Shown one piece after another: positions 51,550-60,826 of a stretch of 64,000 nucleotides of DNA. The notes beneath the pieces are model-generated. The model saw only the letters and a program-made list of their open reading frames with translations. It had not been told where the DNA came from and did no database searches. The position numbers were made by a program, and so were the translations under genes. The stretch's first letter is position 1. Each line of letters starts with the position of its first letter. The stretch is from Nocardioides sp. (GTDB lineage Bacteria; Actinomycetota; Actinomycetes; Propionibacteriales; Nocardioidaceae). Location of the stretch: positions 99,513 to 163,512 of the forward strand of contig NZ_JASEEQ010000011.1 of assembly GCF_030019515.1 (NCBI RefSeq), written 5' to 3'.

Positions 51550-52953
51550 TCAGTCGCTCTCCCAGTAGCGCCCGGAGAACGACAGGTCCGTGGTCGTCGC
51601 GCGACGCGCGGCCGCGGAGGAGCCGGTCCGGTACGTGGTGCAGGTCGGCGGGGTCGGGGCGAACGTCGGTCCCGGGCTGTCGCCGACCGGTCGCGAGCGC
51701 TCGTTCCAGATGAAGTCGAAGTTGCGGTTCCACTGGTTGACCAGGTGGACACCGGGCGCCCGCAGGATCATCTCGTCGCCCACGAGCCCGGAGTGCGTGT
51801 AGTTGCTCGACCCGGTGAACACGTACGACGCCGAGCGGTCCTCGCCGTAGTGGCCGGAGACCGTCAGGTACTTCTGGTGGCTGTACATGTCGACCTGCTG
51901 CAGCTCGTCGCAGTCGGTGTTGTAGCTGTCGGTGTGCCGGGGCACGGTCCCGCGCGGCGTCGACATGCCGATGACCCGCTTCATCTCGGCACCGCCGAGC
52001 GCCCACAGGACCCGGACGTCGCAACCCTGGGCGTAGAGGTGGCGCAGCCGCCGGGCGATGTAGGTCCCGCGGGCGCCGTTCCAGGCGTGCATGGAGACCC
52101 GGATCTTGGTACGGCCGCCGGTGCCGGTGCCGTTCTGAGCGCCCTGGCACTGGATCGGGCGCAGGATGTTCATGATCGGGTCGTTCTGCTCGGTGGTGCG
52201 CGGGTGCGGCATCACCCAGAGCTCGAACTCGCCGAGGTCGCTGTGCTGGAAGAGCGGCTTGGCCGTCCTGTCCCGCTTCAGCTCGGTGAACAGGTCGAGC
52301 AGCCGGTCGTAGAGACGGGGCACCTCGGCCTTGATCAACAGGTCGTTGAACTGGTGGTTGACGGCGTTGCCGGTCAGGTTGTGCGATCCGGTCATCACCA
52401 CGTCGGTGGCGCCGCCGGTGTGCTCGAACAGGTAGATCTTGTCGTGCAGCACGCCCTGCTCGCTGCGGCACCCGGTCTTGCAGATGTAGTCCCAGCTCTT
52501 CTTCGACCGGTTGCTGCCCAGCTCGTGCTTGAGCATCTTCATCGCGGTCGTGTACTGGTGGTCGTTGTGCAGCACCTGCACCCGCACGCCGCGGTCGTGG
52601 GCGTTGATCAGCGCCTTCGCCACGTTGACGCGGTCGAAGGAGTAGAGCGCGATCCGGATGTAGGAGCCCTTCCGGGCGTGGTTGATCGCGGCGACGATCT
52701 GCCGCTCGATCCGGTACTTGGCCTCGGCGTCACCCCACGGGTCGTTGAACCACCCGCCGGTGGTCGGCATCCAGCGCTGCTTGGTCACGCCGGTGCGCGC
52801 CGCCGTCCGCTCCGCGCCGGCCGAGGACGTGCCGGCACCGGCCTGGGCGGGCACGGCGAGCAGCGAGGCGCCGAGAGCGACCGCGCCCACCAGCGCCAGG
52901 ATCCTGGACCTCACAGCCACACCCACACCCACACCTCTTGCACCTCGCACCAT
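51550..52953 (-). CDS. secreted phospholipase D-like protein, copy 1
   Basis: A 467-aa exported protein with two PLD repeats. The signal sequence is VRSRILALVGAVALGASLLAVPAQAGA. HKD-type motifs are LHDKIYLFEH with GSHNLTGN (about residues 175-200), and SHQKYLTV with TGSSNYTHSG (about residues 375-400); the distal aspartate of HxKx4D is Glu or Ser. GTG at 52914 is an alternative start that fits the signal peptide better. It likely cleaves a phosphodiester outside the cell. Paralogue at 55936-57135. Confidence 0.84.
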   Translation of the reverse strand: MVRGARGVGVGVAVRSRILALVGAVALGASLLAVPAQAGAGTSSAGAERTAARTGVTKQRWMPTTGGWFNDPWGDAEAKYRIERQIVAAINHARKGSYIRIALYSFDRVNVAKALINAHDRGVRVQVLHNDHQYTTAMKMLKHELGSNRSKKSWDYICKTGCRSEQGVLHDKIYLFEHTGGATDVVMTGSHNLTGNAVNHQFNDLLIKAEVPRLYDRLLDLFTELKRDRTAKPLFQHSDLGEFELWVMPHPRTTEQNDPIMNILRPIQCQGAQNGTGTGGRTKIRVSMHAWNGARGTYIARRLRHLYAQGCDVRVLWALGGAEMKRVIGMSTPRGTVPRHTDSYNTDCDELQQVDMYSHQKYLTVSGHYGEDRSASYVFTGSSNYTHSGLVGDEMILRAPGVHLVNQWNRNFDFIWNERSRPVGDSPGPTFAPTPPTCTTYRTGSSAAARRATTTDLSFSGRYWESD

Positions 52954-52995
52954 CGAGACCGCCGTCGCGTCAGGACAGAGTCGAGGGGCAACCGG

Positions 52996-54054
52996 TCAGG
53001 TGCTGGGTGCGGTCCTCGCCGAACGACGCTTGCGGCGCCCCGTCGCGCCCCCGGACATCTCACGAACGTCGGCGAGCATAACAGCGACCAGCTGGCCGGC
53101 CGCATCCACGAGCTCGGCCTCGGTGACGCTCGTGACCGATCGCTGGGCGGTCAGCTCGGCGGGCACCAGCAGCGACTCGACGTCGCCGACCACGTCGAAG
53201 CCGCGTCGTCGGATCAGGCGAACGGCGCGCTCCGCGCGGCGTCGACACTCCGCCAGCAGCTCCTCGTCGAGCCCGAACGACTCACCGGGCTGCGCGGCGA
53301 GGTGGCCCTCGGCCAGGTAGCCGCGGATCCACCGACCCCGGGCGGTGGGGCCCTTGAAACCGCTCAGGTGCTCGTTGACCCGGCGCAGCAGCTCGACCTG
53401 GACGACGCCGAGCGACTGGTTGGCGGCCCGCGCCGGCAGGGGGTACTCCGAGTACAGGCCCACGACGCCGGCGAAGTTGCGCCAGTGCCGGTCGACCGGC
53501 TCGCCCTTGCCCGGCATCGGGAGGACGTGCACCCGCTCCGGCGGGACCGCGCTCCCCCACCGCTTCAGGACGCCCTGCAGGTCCCACGTGCGCCAGCTGA
53601 ACTCCGAGCCGGGCCCGGACTTCTGCGGAATCTGGTCGATCGGCGCCGTGCCGCCGTTCTTGACCATCTCCTGCCAGCCCGCCGTGAGCATGCCGGCCGT
53701 GTGCCGGGCCGTGACGATCACGTGCACCTCGGCCGGCGCCAGGTCGGCCACCACGCGCTCGGCCTGCTGCCGCGAGGCGCCGCAGAAGAACTCGTGGGTC
53801 ACCAGCCCGGTGCCATCCGCCTGGTTGAGCTCGTCCCGGAGCCGGCCCCAGGCACCCTTCGCCTTCGGGCCCCGACGACGCAGGTTCTTGCGGCCCTGGG
53901 CGTCGAGCGCGGCCCAGAGGTGGTCGCGGTGCCCGGAGCCGGGCAGCAGCACACCGTCCTGGGCCACCAGCCCACGGTTGGCCCAGAGCACGCCCTGCAG
54001 GTAGGTCGTCCCGGTCTTGGGCAGCCCGACGTGGAGGAAGACCCGGTCGGCCAC
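52996..54054 (-). CDS. sulfotransferase family protein, copy 2
   Basis: A 352-aa sulfotransferase-like protein. It starts VADRVFLHVGLPKTGTTYLQG with the PAPS 5'-loop (residues 9-18) and has VIVTARHTAGMLTAGWQEMVKNGG near residue 105 as the 3'-phosphate region. A basic C-terminal tail ends GRRKRRSARTA. The GTG at 54054 aligns with the starts of the two paralogues. It lies 5 bp after the small coiled-coil gene and clearly belongs to the same transcript. Confidence 0.83.
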   Translation of the reverse strand: MADRVFLHVGLPKTGTTYLQGVLWANRGLVAQDGVLLPGSGHRDHLWAALDAQGRKNLRRRGPKAKGAWGRLRDELNQADGTGLVTHEFFCGASRQQAERVVADLAPAEVHVIVTARHTAGMLTAGWQEMVKNGGTAPIDQIPQKSGPGSEFSWRTWDLQGVLKRWGSAVPPERVHVLPMPGKGEPVDRHWRNFAGVVGLYSEYPLPARAANQSLGVVQVELLRRVNEHLSGFKGPTARGRWIRGYLAEGHLAAQPGESFGLDEELLAECRRRAERAVRLIRRRGFDVVGDVESLLVPAELTAQRSVTSVTEAELVDAAGQLVAVMLADVREMSGGATGRRKRRSARTAPST

Positions 54055-54059
54055 GACTC

Positions 54060-54290
54060 TCAGAGGCTCTCGTGGTACTTCGCGAGCACCTCGCGCAGCT
54101 CGGCCTCGTCGGCTCGGGCGAGCGGGACGAGCAGAGCGGTGACCACGTCGGTCAGCTCCGCGAGCCGGAGGTTGAGCTGGCGGCACTCCTGCACCTCGGC
54201 CTCGAGCGCCACGACGCGCTGGCGCAGGTCGTGGGTCGCCGGTGCCCGGAACCGTCCGGCGACGTTCCTCATCCGGTCCTTCATTGCCAT
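54060..54290 (-). CDS. small coiled-coil protein
   Basis: A 76-aa protein. After a basic N terminus (MKDRMRNVAGRFRAP) it is a continuous helix with heptad-like leucines: LRQRVVALEAEVQECRQL, then NLRLAELTDVVTALLVPL. I do not recognise a confirmed family. The gene overlaps the end of the LicD-methyltransferase gene by 10 bp and precedes the sulfotransferase by 5 bp. It may be a scaffold or subunit for the sulfotransferase or LicD-like enzyme. Confidence 0.7.
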   Translation of the reverse strand: MAMKDRMRNVAGRFRAPATHDLRQRVVALEAEVQECRQLNLRLAELTDVVTALLVPLARADEAELREVLAKYHESL

Positions 54291-55852
54291 GTGGCCACCA
54301 TCCGGCAGGTCTTGGCGGGCGAACCGCCACCGCGGTCGCTCCTGGGGATTCGTACTGTCTCGCGCTCGACGATTGTGGCACCCAGGGCCCGCAGCTCCCG
54401 AGCCACCGCCTTGGGCGTGCGAACCCGGGCGCGCTGCTTGCGTGCGAGGCGGCCGTCGCCGCGCTGGATCAGGAACTCCAGGTACAGCCGACCGCCGTCG
54501 TGGAGCATCATCCGGGCGGCGGTCCACGCGTTCCTGCGGGCTCCGGCGCCGAGGTGGTCCGCGAGGTGGCGGGCGATCACGATCCGCGGCCCCCGGTCGG
54601 CCGCCACCAGGGCACCCGTCGCGAGCACCGAGCGGAGCTCGAGCAGGTTGCAGGCCAGGAACCGCGCGTCCAACCCCTCGGCCACGGCCTCCTCCTCGGC
54701 GCGCTCGAAGCCGCGCCGTACGAAGTCGAGACCGGTGACCGGCGTGCCGCGGCGGGCCAGCCACAGCGCGTCGCTGCCGGTGCCGCAGCCCAGGTCGACC
54801 ACGGGCGTGGTCGGGTCCTCACGGTCCGCGACCCAGCGGGCGAGGTCGGACGGGGTCGCGGACGGGGCGGGCCGCCGGGAGTAGACGCGGTCCCACAGCG
54901 GGCGGCGCACCCGGATCCCGCGGAACCAGCCGTCGAACCGGCGGTGCGTCGAGCGCGGTGTGGCGAAGTGGAAGGCCGGGTCGGGGACCCGCCAGGACCG
55001 GCCGTAGGTCGCCGTCAGGAAGCGGTCGGTGTCCGCCGGCACGGGGAACGAGCGGCCCTCGAGCGTGGCGGTGCCCAGCGGCGTGACCCACGAGCGCTTG
55101 AACGGGGTCCGGATCTCCCCCATCAGGTGCAGGTAGCCGTCACGCATGAAGCCGCCGAACACGTCCAGGCCGCGCACCACCCCGTCGCTCTCCACGACGT
55201 CGACCTTGAAGGCCAGCGCGGAGTAGCGGGTGATCCGGTAGCCGGCCCGGGTGAGCGCCCGCTGGACCCGGAAGGACTCCCTGATGGCGTCGACCGGGTG
55301 CTCGTGCTCGCTCACGTAGCCGAGGTCGGCGTCGCTGTCGTGGCCGATCAGCCGACCGTCGCGGACCGCGCCCAGGAGCGTGCCGTAGGCCAGGAACGCG
55401 TGGATCCCGGCCTGCTCGAGCCCGGCCAGCACGTGGTCGATGGCGTCGAGGAGCGGCCGGACGTTCTCCTCGCTGCGGCTGTCGAAGGTCTGCACGAGCC
55501 GGAGCGACTTGTCCAGGCTCAGCGGCTGCCCGGCGGCGTTGACGACCGCGATCCGACCGGCACCGCCGCCGAGGGTCACCTCCTGGTCGAACACGGCCTC
55601 CTGGCTCTCGTGGACGGCCAGGGTCAGCCTCGTCGTGCCGGAGAGGAAGCGGTGCAGGCTGCCGGGCCACGGCACCTGCCAGGTGCCGGGTGCGCCGGTG
55701 GGGGTGCCGTCCCGGTGCAGCCAGAAGGAGTAGACGCGCCGCCCGTCGAAGGAGACGTCGAGGACGACCTCGCGGCGACTCCGGGCGCTGATGCCGTCCG
55801 CGTCGACCGAGACGGAGGACACCCGGCCGAGCCGGGACAGCGGGCTCCTCAC
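54281..55852 (-). CDS. LicD-like nucleotidyltransferase fused to SAM-dependent methyltransferase
   Basis: A 523-aa two-domain protein. The middle region carries the LicD signature AYGTLLGAVRDGRLIGHDSDADLGY near residues 158-182 (D-x-D metal pair), and a following FKVDVVE and DVFGGFM. Around residue 350 a class I methyltransferase starts VVDLGCGTGSDALWLA (SAM loop), with VIARHLADH further on. The N-terminal 120 aa are beta-rich and unassigned. LicD proteins transfer phosphocholine or similar groups to surface glycans. GTG at 55852 is the start. Confidence 0.8.
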   Translation of the reverse strand: MRSPLSRLGRVSSVSVDADGISARSRREVVLDVSFDGRRVYSFWLHRDGTPTGAPGTWQVPWPGSLHRFLSGTTRLTLAVHESQEAVFDQEVTLGGGAGRIAVVNAAGQPLSLDKSLRLVQTFDSRSEENVRPLLDAIDHVLAGLEQAGIHAFLAYGTLLGAVRDGRLIGHDSDADLGYVSEHEHPVDAIRESFRVQRALTRAGYRITRYSALAFKVDVVESDGVVRGLDVFGGFMRDGYLHLMGEIRTPFKRSWVTPLGTATLEGRSFPVPADTDRFLTATYGRSWRVPDPAFHFATPRSTHRRFDGWFRGIRVRRPLWDRVYSRRPAPSATPSDLARWVADREDPTTPVVDLGCGTGSDALWLARRGTPVTGLDFVRRGFERAEEEAVAEGLDARFLACNLLELRSVLATGALVAADRGPRIVIARHLADHLGAGARRNAWTAARMMLHDGGRLYLEFLIQRGDGRLARKQRARVRTPKAVARELRALGATIVERETVRIPRSDRGGGSPAKTCRMVATWQ

Positions 55853-55935
55853 GGGTGTCAGGCTCCTGCGGGTCGACGGAACGTGCGGACGCGTGATCGT
55901 ATCCCGCGGGCCGCGTCAGCCCACATCCAGCCGGG

Positions 55936-57135
55936 CTACGCCCGGTCCCACATCCAGAGGAACCGGTCGACGTAGCGCTGGGCGTCGGCCTCGTCGTTGA
56001 TCTGCACGATCAGGTCGTCGCGGTTGGCCGCCCGGTCGCTCCAGTTCTGCGAGCCGGTCCAGGCCCGCACGGTGTCGAGGTCGTCGCCGAACGCGCCGTC
56101 GACGATCATCACCTTCTGGTGGGTGCGGATCCCCGGGTTGTGCCCCTTGCGCAGGGTCACCCCGTTGTTCTCGAGGATGGACCGGACCGCCGCTCCCAGA
56201 CCGGTGCCGTAGAACACCTTCACGTCACAGCCGTCCGAGCGCAGCCCCACGACCTGCCGGGCGAGGGTCTTGCCGCGCTCCTCGTTCCACGCGTGGGTGC
56301 TGATGTAGAGCGCCGTCGCCACGACCTCGTCCGGGGTCGGGCTCTCCGGGTCGAGCTCCCCCATCGTCACCTGGCAGCGGATCCGCCCGAGCGCATCGGC
56401 GATCGGGTCGGTCTCGGCGGTGAGGTCGACCGGGGTCATCCGGATGTCGGCGGTCGCCGTCGCCTTGTGGACGTACTGCTTCGCGACGGGCTGGTCGTTC
56501 TTGAGCTGTCCGAACCAGCGCCCGTAGGCGCGGAAGTACGGCCGGTCGTCGACCCGGGTGTAGAGGTCGTTCCACTGGTCCTGCGCGTTGTACTGCGTGA
56601 GGTTCACCGAGCCGACCATCGTGATCCAGCGTGCCGAGCCCGCCGCCTTGAACGAGAAGTACTTGGCGTGCATCTGGCCCTTCTCGCCGCGGCAGCTGTT
56701 CTGGCAGATCACGACGAAGGAGGGCTTGGTGGTGTCGGTGCCGATCGCGTTGCGCAGCCGCGCCATGGCGGGATAGACGTTCTCGCCGGCGAAGACCAGC
56801 CTCACGTTGACGCCGCGGTCGTGCGCGGCGAGCAGCGCGTCGGCGGTCTGTCCGTCGCCGAAGGAGTAGACGGCCATCCGGATGGTCGAGCCCGCGGGAG
56901 AGCTGTTGACCGTGCGGATCACCTGCTGGAGCAGCTTGCGCTGCTGCCAGGGCTCGCCGAGCGGGTTGTTGAAGCTCGGGCCGGCGGGCGGCACGTAGCT
57001 GCCGACCCTCGCGGCGGACGGCGCGGCCGACCGCGACGGCGCGGCCGCGGACCACGATGCCGGCACGGCGACGGCGAGCGCGCTCAGGAGGACCAGGACG
57101 GCGACGTACGGGATCCGGAGAGTGTTCACGGTCAC
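55936..57135 (-). CDS. secreted phospholipase D-like protein, copy 2
   Basis: A 399-aa exported PLD-like protein. The signal peptide is IPYVAVLVLLSALAVAVPASWSAAA. The first motif is MHAKYFSF with VGSVNLTQYN (about residues 160-182), lacking the distal Asp; the second is a full THQKVMIVDG with TGSQNWSDRA (about residues 342-368). Two cysteines (CQNSC) lie near residue 145. It is paralogous to 51550-52953, with shared GSTIRMAVYSF and AHDRGVNVR segments. Confidence 0.86.
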   Translation of the reverse strand: MTVNTLRIPYVAVLVLLSALAVAVPASWSAAAPSRSAAPSAARVGSYVPPAGPSFNNPLGEPWQQRKLLQQVIRTVNSSPAGSTIRMAVYSFGDGQTADALLAAHDRGVNVRLVFAGENVYPAMARLRNAIGTDTTKPSFVVICQNSCRGEKGQMHAKYFSFKAAGSARWITMVGSVNLTQYNAQDQWNDLYTRVDDRPYFRAYGRWFGQLKNDQPVAKQYVHKATATADIRMTPVDLTAETDPIADALGRIRCQVTMGELDPESPTPDEVVATALYISTHAWNEERGKTLARQVVGLRSDGCDVKVFYGTGLGAAVRSILENNGVTLRKGHNPGIRTHQKVMIVDGAFGDDLDTVRAWTGSQNWSDRAANRDDLIVQINDEADAQRYVDRFLWMWDRA

Positions 57136-57214
57136 CCATTGTCACACCAGTCCCTCGCGTCACCACCTGCCCTTTCGGGCAGGTCCGCGACACCGGGGCC
57201 GGCTCGGCGGTCGC

Positions 57215-58306
57215 TCAGCGCCGGGCGAGCACCGGCTCGAGCGGGGGGATCACCGCGTCCGCGACCACGAACGGGTGGTCGGTCGCGCGCTGCACCAGCC
57301 CGGCCGTGGAGGCCAGGAAGTCGGAGAACTCGATGACCGAGGAGCCGAAGATCCAGTCGACGTTCATGTCGGGGGGAGGCAGGCACGCGCCGCCGACCGA
57401 GCCGCCGTTCGCGGCGCGCATCGCACCCGACCCGGTGACCTTGCAGAACACCTCGTCGCGCTCGTTGAAGTCGCCGGTGAGGACCACCGGGAAGCCCGCG
57501 GTGTGCAGCTGGTTGATCAGCCCGATCTCGAGGGCCGTGGCCGCGTCGCGCCAGCGCTCGTTGTTCCCCCAGCGTCCGGTGGTCGCCGGGTTGTGCACGT
57601 TGATGAAGTAGACGTCCTGCCCCGAGGCGATGTTGTGCAGCCGGACGTACGGCATCGGGACCTTCTGGCCCCGGAAGTACGGGATCGGGATGGTCGCGCC
57701 CTCGACCAGCTCCCAGGTGTCGGTGCGCCAGGCGATCGAGTTGCGGACCGCGCGCGGGTCGCCACTCACCCCGGGGTAGACGCCCCAGCTGCCGGCGGTC
57801 AGGTTGCTGAACGTGCGGAACTGGGACTCCTCGAACTCCTGGAGGCCCACCACGTCGGCCCCCGAGGAGCGCAGCACGGAGACCGCCCAGCCCATCCGGG
57901 TGGAGGCGCCGGCCCAGCCGCGCTTGTTGCCGCCGGCGTTGGTGTGGGAGGCGCCCAGCACGTTGAACGTGCTCACCCGGAAGGTGGTCGGGGCCTGCCG
58001 AGCGACCAGCTGGGTCTTGCGGCGCAGCTCACGGCCCACCTTGCCGACCTGCTGCGGCCGGATCGTGGGCGCCGGGAGCACGGCCTGCTCCTCGGGCACC
58101 TCGGTGGGCGCCGTGGAGCCGATGGTCCGGGTGACGCTCGGCCGCTGGGTCGCGAGGGCTACGTCGGTCGCGCCGGAGCCGGGGTCGGCGGGCCGGAAGA
58201 TGGCCAGGGCCGAGACGACGAGACCGAGCAGGCCGACCACGGCGATCGTCGCGACCGCGGCGCCGTTGCGCTCCTCCGGGCCGTGCGGACCGGCGTGCTT
58301 GGACAT
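57215..58306 (-). CDS. secreted endonuclease/exonuclease/phosphatase family protein, copy 2
   Basis: A 363-aa EEP hydrolase anchored by an N-terminal helix (VATIAVVGLLGLVVSALAIF). Active-site landmarks are RVSTFNVLGASH, GLQEFEESQF, FINVHNP, TGDFNERDE and RATDHPFVVAD, all with the conserved Asn, Glu, Asp, His residues. It is closely similar to 48153-49172, so the locus contains a duplicated EEP gene. No TP-rich C-terminal tail is present here. Confidence 0.86.
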   Translation of the reverse strand: MSKHAGPHGPEERNGAAVATIAVVGLLGLVVSALAIFRPADPGSGATDVALATQRPSVTRTIGSTAPTEVPEEQAVLPAPTIRPQQVGKVGRELRRKTQLVARQAPTTFRVSTFNVLGASHTNAGGNKRGWAGASTRMGWAVSVLRSSGADVVGLQEFEESQFRTFSNLTAGSWGVYPGVSGDPRAVRNSIAWRTDTWELVEGATIPIPYFRGQKVPMPYVRLHNIASGQDVYFINVHNPATTGRWGNNERWRDAATALEIGLINQLHTAGFPVVLTGDFNERDEVFCKVTGSGAMRAANGGSVGGACLPPPDMNVDWIFGSSVIEFSDFLASTAGLVQRATDHPFVVADAVIPPLEPVLARR

Positions 58307-58389
58307 GCCTCGCGATCCCTCTTCCACACCGGTTCGTTGCCGGTTCGCCGCCTGACTGGCTGCGCTGACTCTACCCGAACGACCCCGCG

Positions 58390-59508
58390 TCAACCCTGCC
58401 GGCGACGTCCGACCAGGCGCGGCCACCGTCGGCCGTGAGGACCGGACGCGGACGTCGACCCGCTCCTCCCATCGGCCTCGGCGAGGAGAACCTGAGCGAC
58501 AGCGACCGGGTCGTCGGTGAGCGTGACGTCGTCGGGGTGCGGCGTCCCTGCCGGCGCGGTCACCGGCGCCAGGTCGGCGAGGTCCCCGTGCACCGGGTGG
58601 CCGGCCGCGGCGACCTGCGCGACCCACCGCTGCGTGGCGTCCGCGAGCAGCCCGTCCAGCTCGTGCGGGGTCCGGGGTCGTGGACCGGGCCGGCCGGCGA
58701 GCCGGCCCTCGGCGTACCCGCGCTTGACCACCCGGTTGTAGATGCGCGGCTCCAGCCGGCCGGCGAGCTCGGCATTGACCGCGCGCAGCAGGGCGACCTC
58801 CGCGGCACCCAGCGAGGGGTTCGCCGGCGGTCCTGCGGCGTCGAGCAGCCCCGGGTCGATCCCGACGGCCGCGGCGAACCGGCGCCAGAGCTCCTCGGGC
58901 GGTGCTCCGGGAGGCGGTGCCACGACCAGGTGCGCCCGCTCCGGCCCCACCGCCGATCCCCAGCGGCGCAGGCAGTCGGCGAAGTCCTGGGCGTGCCAGA
59001 AGTGCGGGCGCACCCCGCCCGCGTCCGGACCGGCGTCGGGGCCGGAGTCGGCGCGCAGCTGGTCGCGCTCGAACTCGGCGAAGGACCAGGTCGCGCCGAG
59101 CTTGACCTCCTCCTGCCAGTGGGCCGTCGCCTGGCGGCCGAGGTCGCGCGCCGTCACCACGACGTGCACGTCGTGGCCCGCCAGCGGCGCAAGCGCCGTG
59201 CGGATCTGCGCGGTCGTCGCGCCGGCCAGCACCTCGTGGCCCAGGACCGTCGTACCGCCGAAGCCGCGGGCCCGTTCGCACAGCGCCGCCCAGGCCCCCG
59301 CGACGTCGGCGGCGGCCAGACCGAACTTCGCGTGGCTGCCGCGGACCTCGACCGCGCCGTGGAACATCGCGCCGGGCCGCACGAGGGGGTAGTCGACCGC
59401 GGCCGCCAGGAGCCGGTCGCGCTGGCCGGCGAGCAGCCCCTGGAGGTACGTCGTACCGGTCTTGGGCAGCCCGACGTGGACGACGATGCGCGGCGCTGGT
59501 GACGGCAC
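58390..59508 (-). CDS. sulfotransferase family protein, copy 3
   Basis: A 372-aa sulfotransferase-like protein starting VPSPAPRIVVHVGLPKTGTTYLQG, where the PAPS loop falls at the same distance from the start as in copies 1 and 2. VVVTARDLGRQATAHWQEEVKLGA near residue 110 is the 3'-phosphate region. GTG at 59508 is chosen over longer starts that would overlap the divergent MgtE-like gene promoter. The C terminus is arginine-rich. Confidence 0.8.
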   Translation of the reverse strand: MPSPAPRIVVHVGLPKTGTTYLQGLLAGQRDRLLAAAVDYPLVRPGAMFHGAVEVRGSHAKFGLAAADVAGAWAALCERARGFGGTTVLGHEVLAGATTAQIRTALAPLAGHDVHVVVTARDLGRQATAHWQEEVKLGATWSFAEFERDQLRADSGPDAGPDAGGVRPHFWHAQDFADCLRRWGSAVGPERAHLVVAPPPGAPPEELWRRFAAAVGIDPGLLDAAGPPANPSLGAAEVALLRAVNAELAGRLEPRIYNRVVKRGYAEGRLAGRPGPRPRTPHELDGLLADATQRWVAQVAAAGHPVHGDLADLAPVTAPAGTPHPDDVTLTDDPVAVAQVLLAEADGRSGSTSASGPHGRRWPRLVGRRRQG

Positions 59509-59551
59509 GGTGACATCGTGCCACCCGCTCCGGCCGGTAGCGTTCATCACT

Positions 59552-60826
59552 GTGAGCACCGCCCCCGTCCGCGTCTACGCGGCCCGCCTGGTCGGGCTGC
59601 CGATCTTCGACCCCGTGGGCGACCAGGTGGGCAAGGTCCGCGACCTCGTGGTGGCCGTCCGCTCGGAGGTGCACCAGCCGCGCGTCCTCGGACTGGTGGC
59701 GGAGGTGTTCGGTCGGCGCCGCATCTTCGTGCCGATGACCCGGGTGACCAACATCGACAGCGGCCAGGTCTACACGACCGGCCTGCTCAACATGCGCCGC
59801 TTCGAGCAGCGCCCGACCGAGACCCTGGTGATCGGGCAGATGCTCGACCGCACCGTGCGGATCACCAGCTCCGGGGTCACCGGGACCGTGTTCGACGTCG
59901 CCATGGAGCAGGCCCGCAACCGTGACTGGGTGCTCAGCCGGGTGGCGGTCCAGGAGCCGGCGAAGGGGCTGCGTCGGCGCGGGCAGACCTTCGTCATCGA
60001 GTGGCGCGACGTCGAGGGCCTGACCCAGCGCGAGGAGACACAGGGTGCCACCCACCTGATCGCCGCCCTCAACGAGATGCGCCCCGCGGACGCGGCGAAC
60101 ATGATCCACGACCTGCCCCCCGAGCGCCGGATCGCCGTGGTCGCCGCGCTCGACGACGAGCGGCTGGCGGACGTCCTCGAGGAGCTGCCCGAGGAGGATC
60201 AGGTCGAGATCTTCGAGCACCTCGACTCCGAGCGGGCGGCCGACGTGCTCGAGGAGATGTCCCCCGACGACGCGGCCGACCTGATCGCCGAGCTGCCCCC
60301 GGAGACCGCCGCCGCCCTGCTCGAGCTGATGGAGCCCGACGAGGCCGAGGACGTCAAGCGGCTGATGTCGTACGTCGAGAACACCGCGGGCGCGATGATG
60401 ACGCCCGAGCCGGTGATCCTGGGCCCGGACGCCACCATCGCCGACGCGCTCGCGCACGTCCGCAACCCCGACCTCACGCCGGCGCTCGCCGCGCTCGTCT
60501 ACGTCTGCCGGCCACCGCTCGAGACGCCGACCGGCCGGTTCCTCGGCGTGGCACACATCCAGCGGCTGCTGCGCGAGCCGCCGTCGACGCTGGTCGCCGG
60601 CGTCCTGGACGACTCCATGGACCCGCTCAAGCCCGAGGCCACGATCGACCAGGTCGCCGCCCACCTCGCGACCTACAACCTGGTCGCAGCGCCGGTGGTC
60701 GACGAGAACGGCCACCTGCTCGGCGCGGTGAGCGTCGACGACCTGCTCGACCACATGCTCCCGGAGAACTGGCGCGACCAGGCGATCCGCTCCTCCGACC
60801 GCTCACAGGGGGTGCGCCGTGGCTGA
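59552..60826 (+). CDS. MgtE_N and CBS domain protein lacking a transporter domain
   Basis: A 424-aa cytosolic protein. A PRC-barrel-like region covers residues 5-150 (ARLVGLPIFDPVGDQVGKVRDLVV), an MgtE N-terminal superhelical domain lies around 165-275 with repeated ADVLEELPEEDQVEIFEHL-type units, and two CBS motifs occupy 280-415. The MgtE membrane domain is absent. It likely senses Mg2+ or a nucleotide. The GTG at 59552 begins the PRC region; the stop overlaps the DUF1003 start. Confidence 0.87.
   Translation: MSTAPVRVYAARLVGLPIFDPVGDQVGKVRDLVVAVRSEVHQPRVLGLVAEVFGRRRIFVPMTRVTNIDSGQVYTTGLLNMRRFEQRPTETLVIGQMLDRTVRITSSGVTGTVFDVAMEQARNRDWVLSRVAVQEPAKGLRRRGQTFVIEWRDVEGLTQREETQGATHLIAALNEMRPADAANMIHDLPPERRIAVVAALDDERLADVLEELPEEDQVEIFEHLDSERAADVLEEMSPDDAADLIAELPPETAAALLELMEPDEAEDVKRLMSYVENTAGAMMTPEPVILGPDATIADALAHVRNPDLTPALAALVYVCRPPLETPTGRFLGVAHIQRLLREPPSTLVAGVLDDSMDPLKPEATIDQVAAHLATYNLVAAPVVDENGHLLGAVSVDDLLDHMLPENWRDQAIRSSDRSQGVRRG

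Noticed and set aside
51550..57135. Anti-phage or toxin function of the PLD and EEP nuclease-like proteins
   Set aside because: Both types carry signal peptides or anchors and sit beside sulfotransferases and a LicD protein; no defence genes are nearby. Extracellular envelope or nutrient roles fit better.
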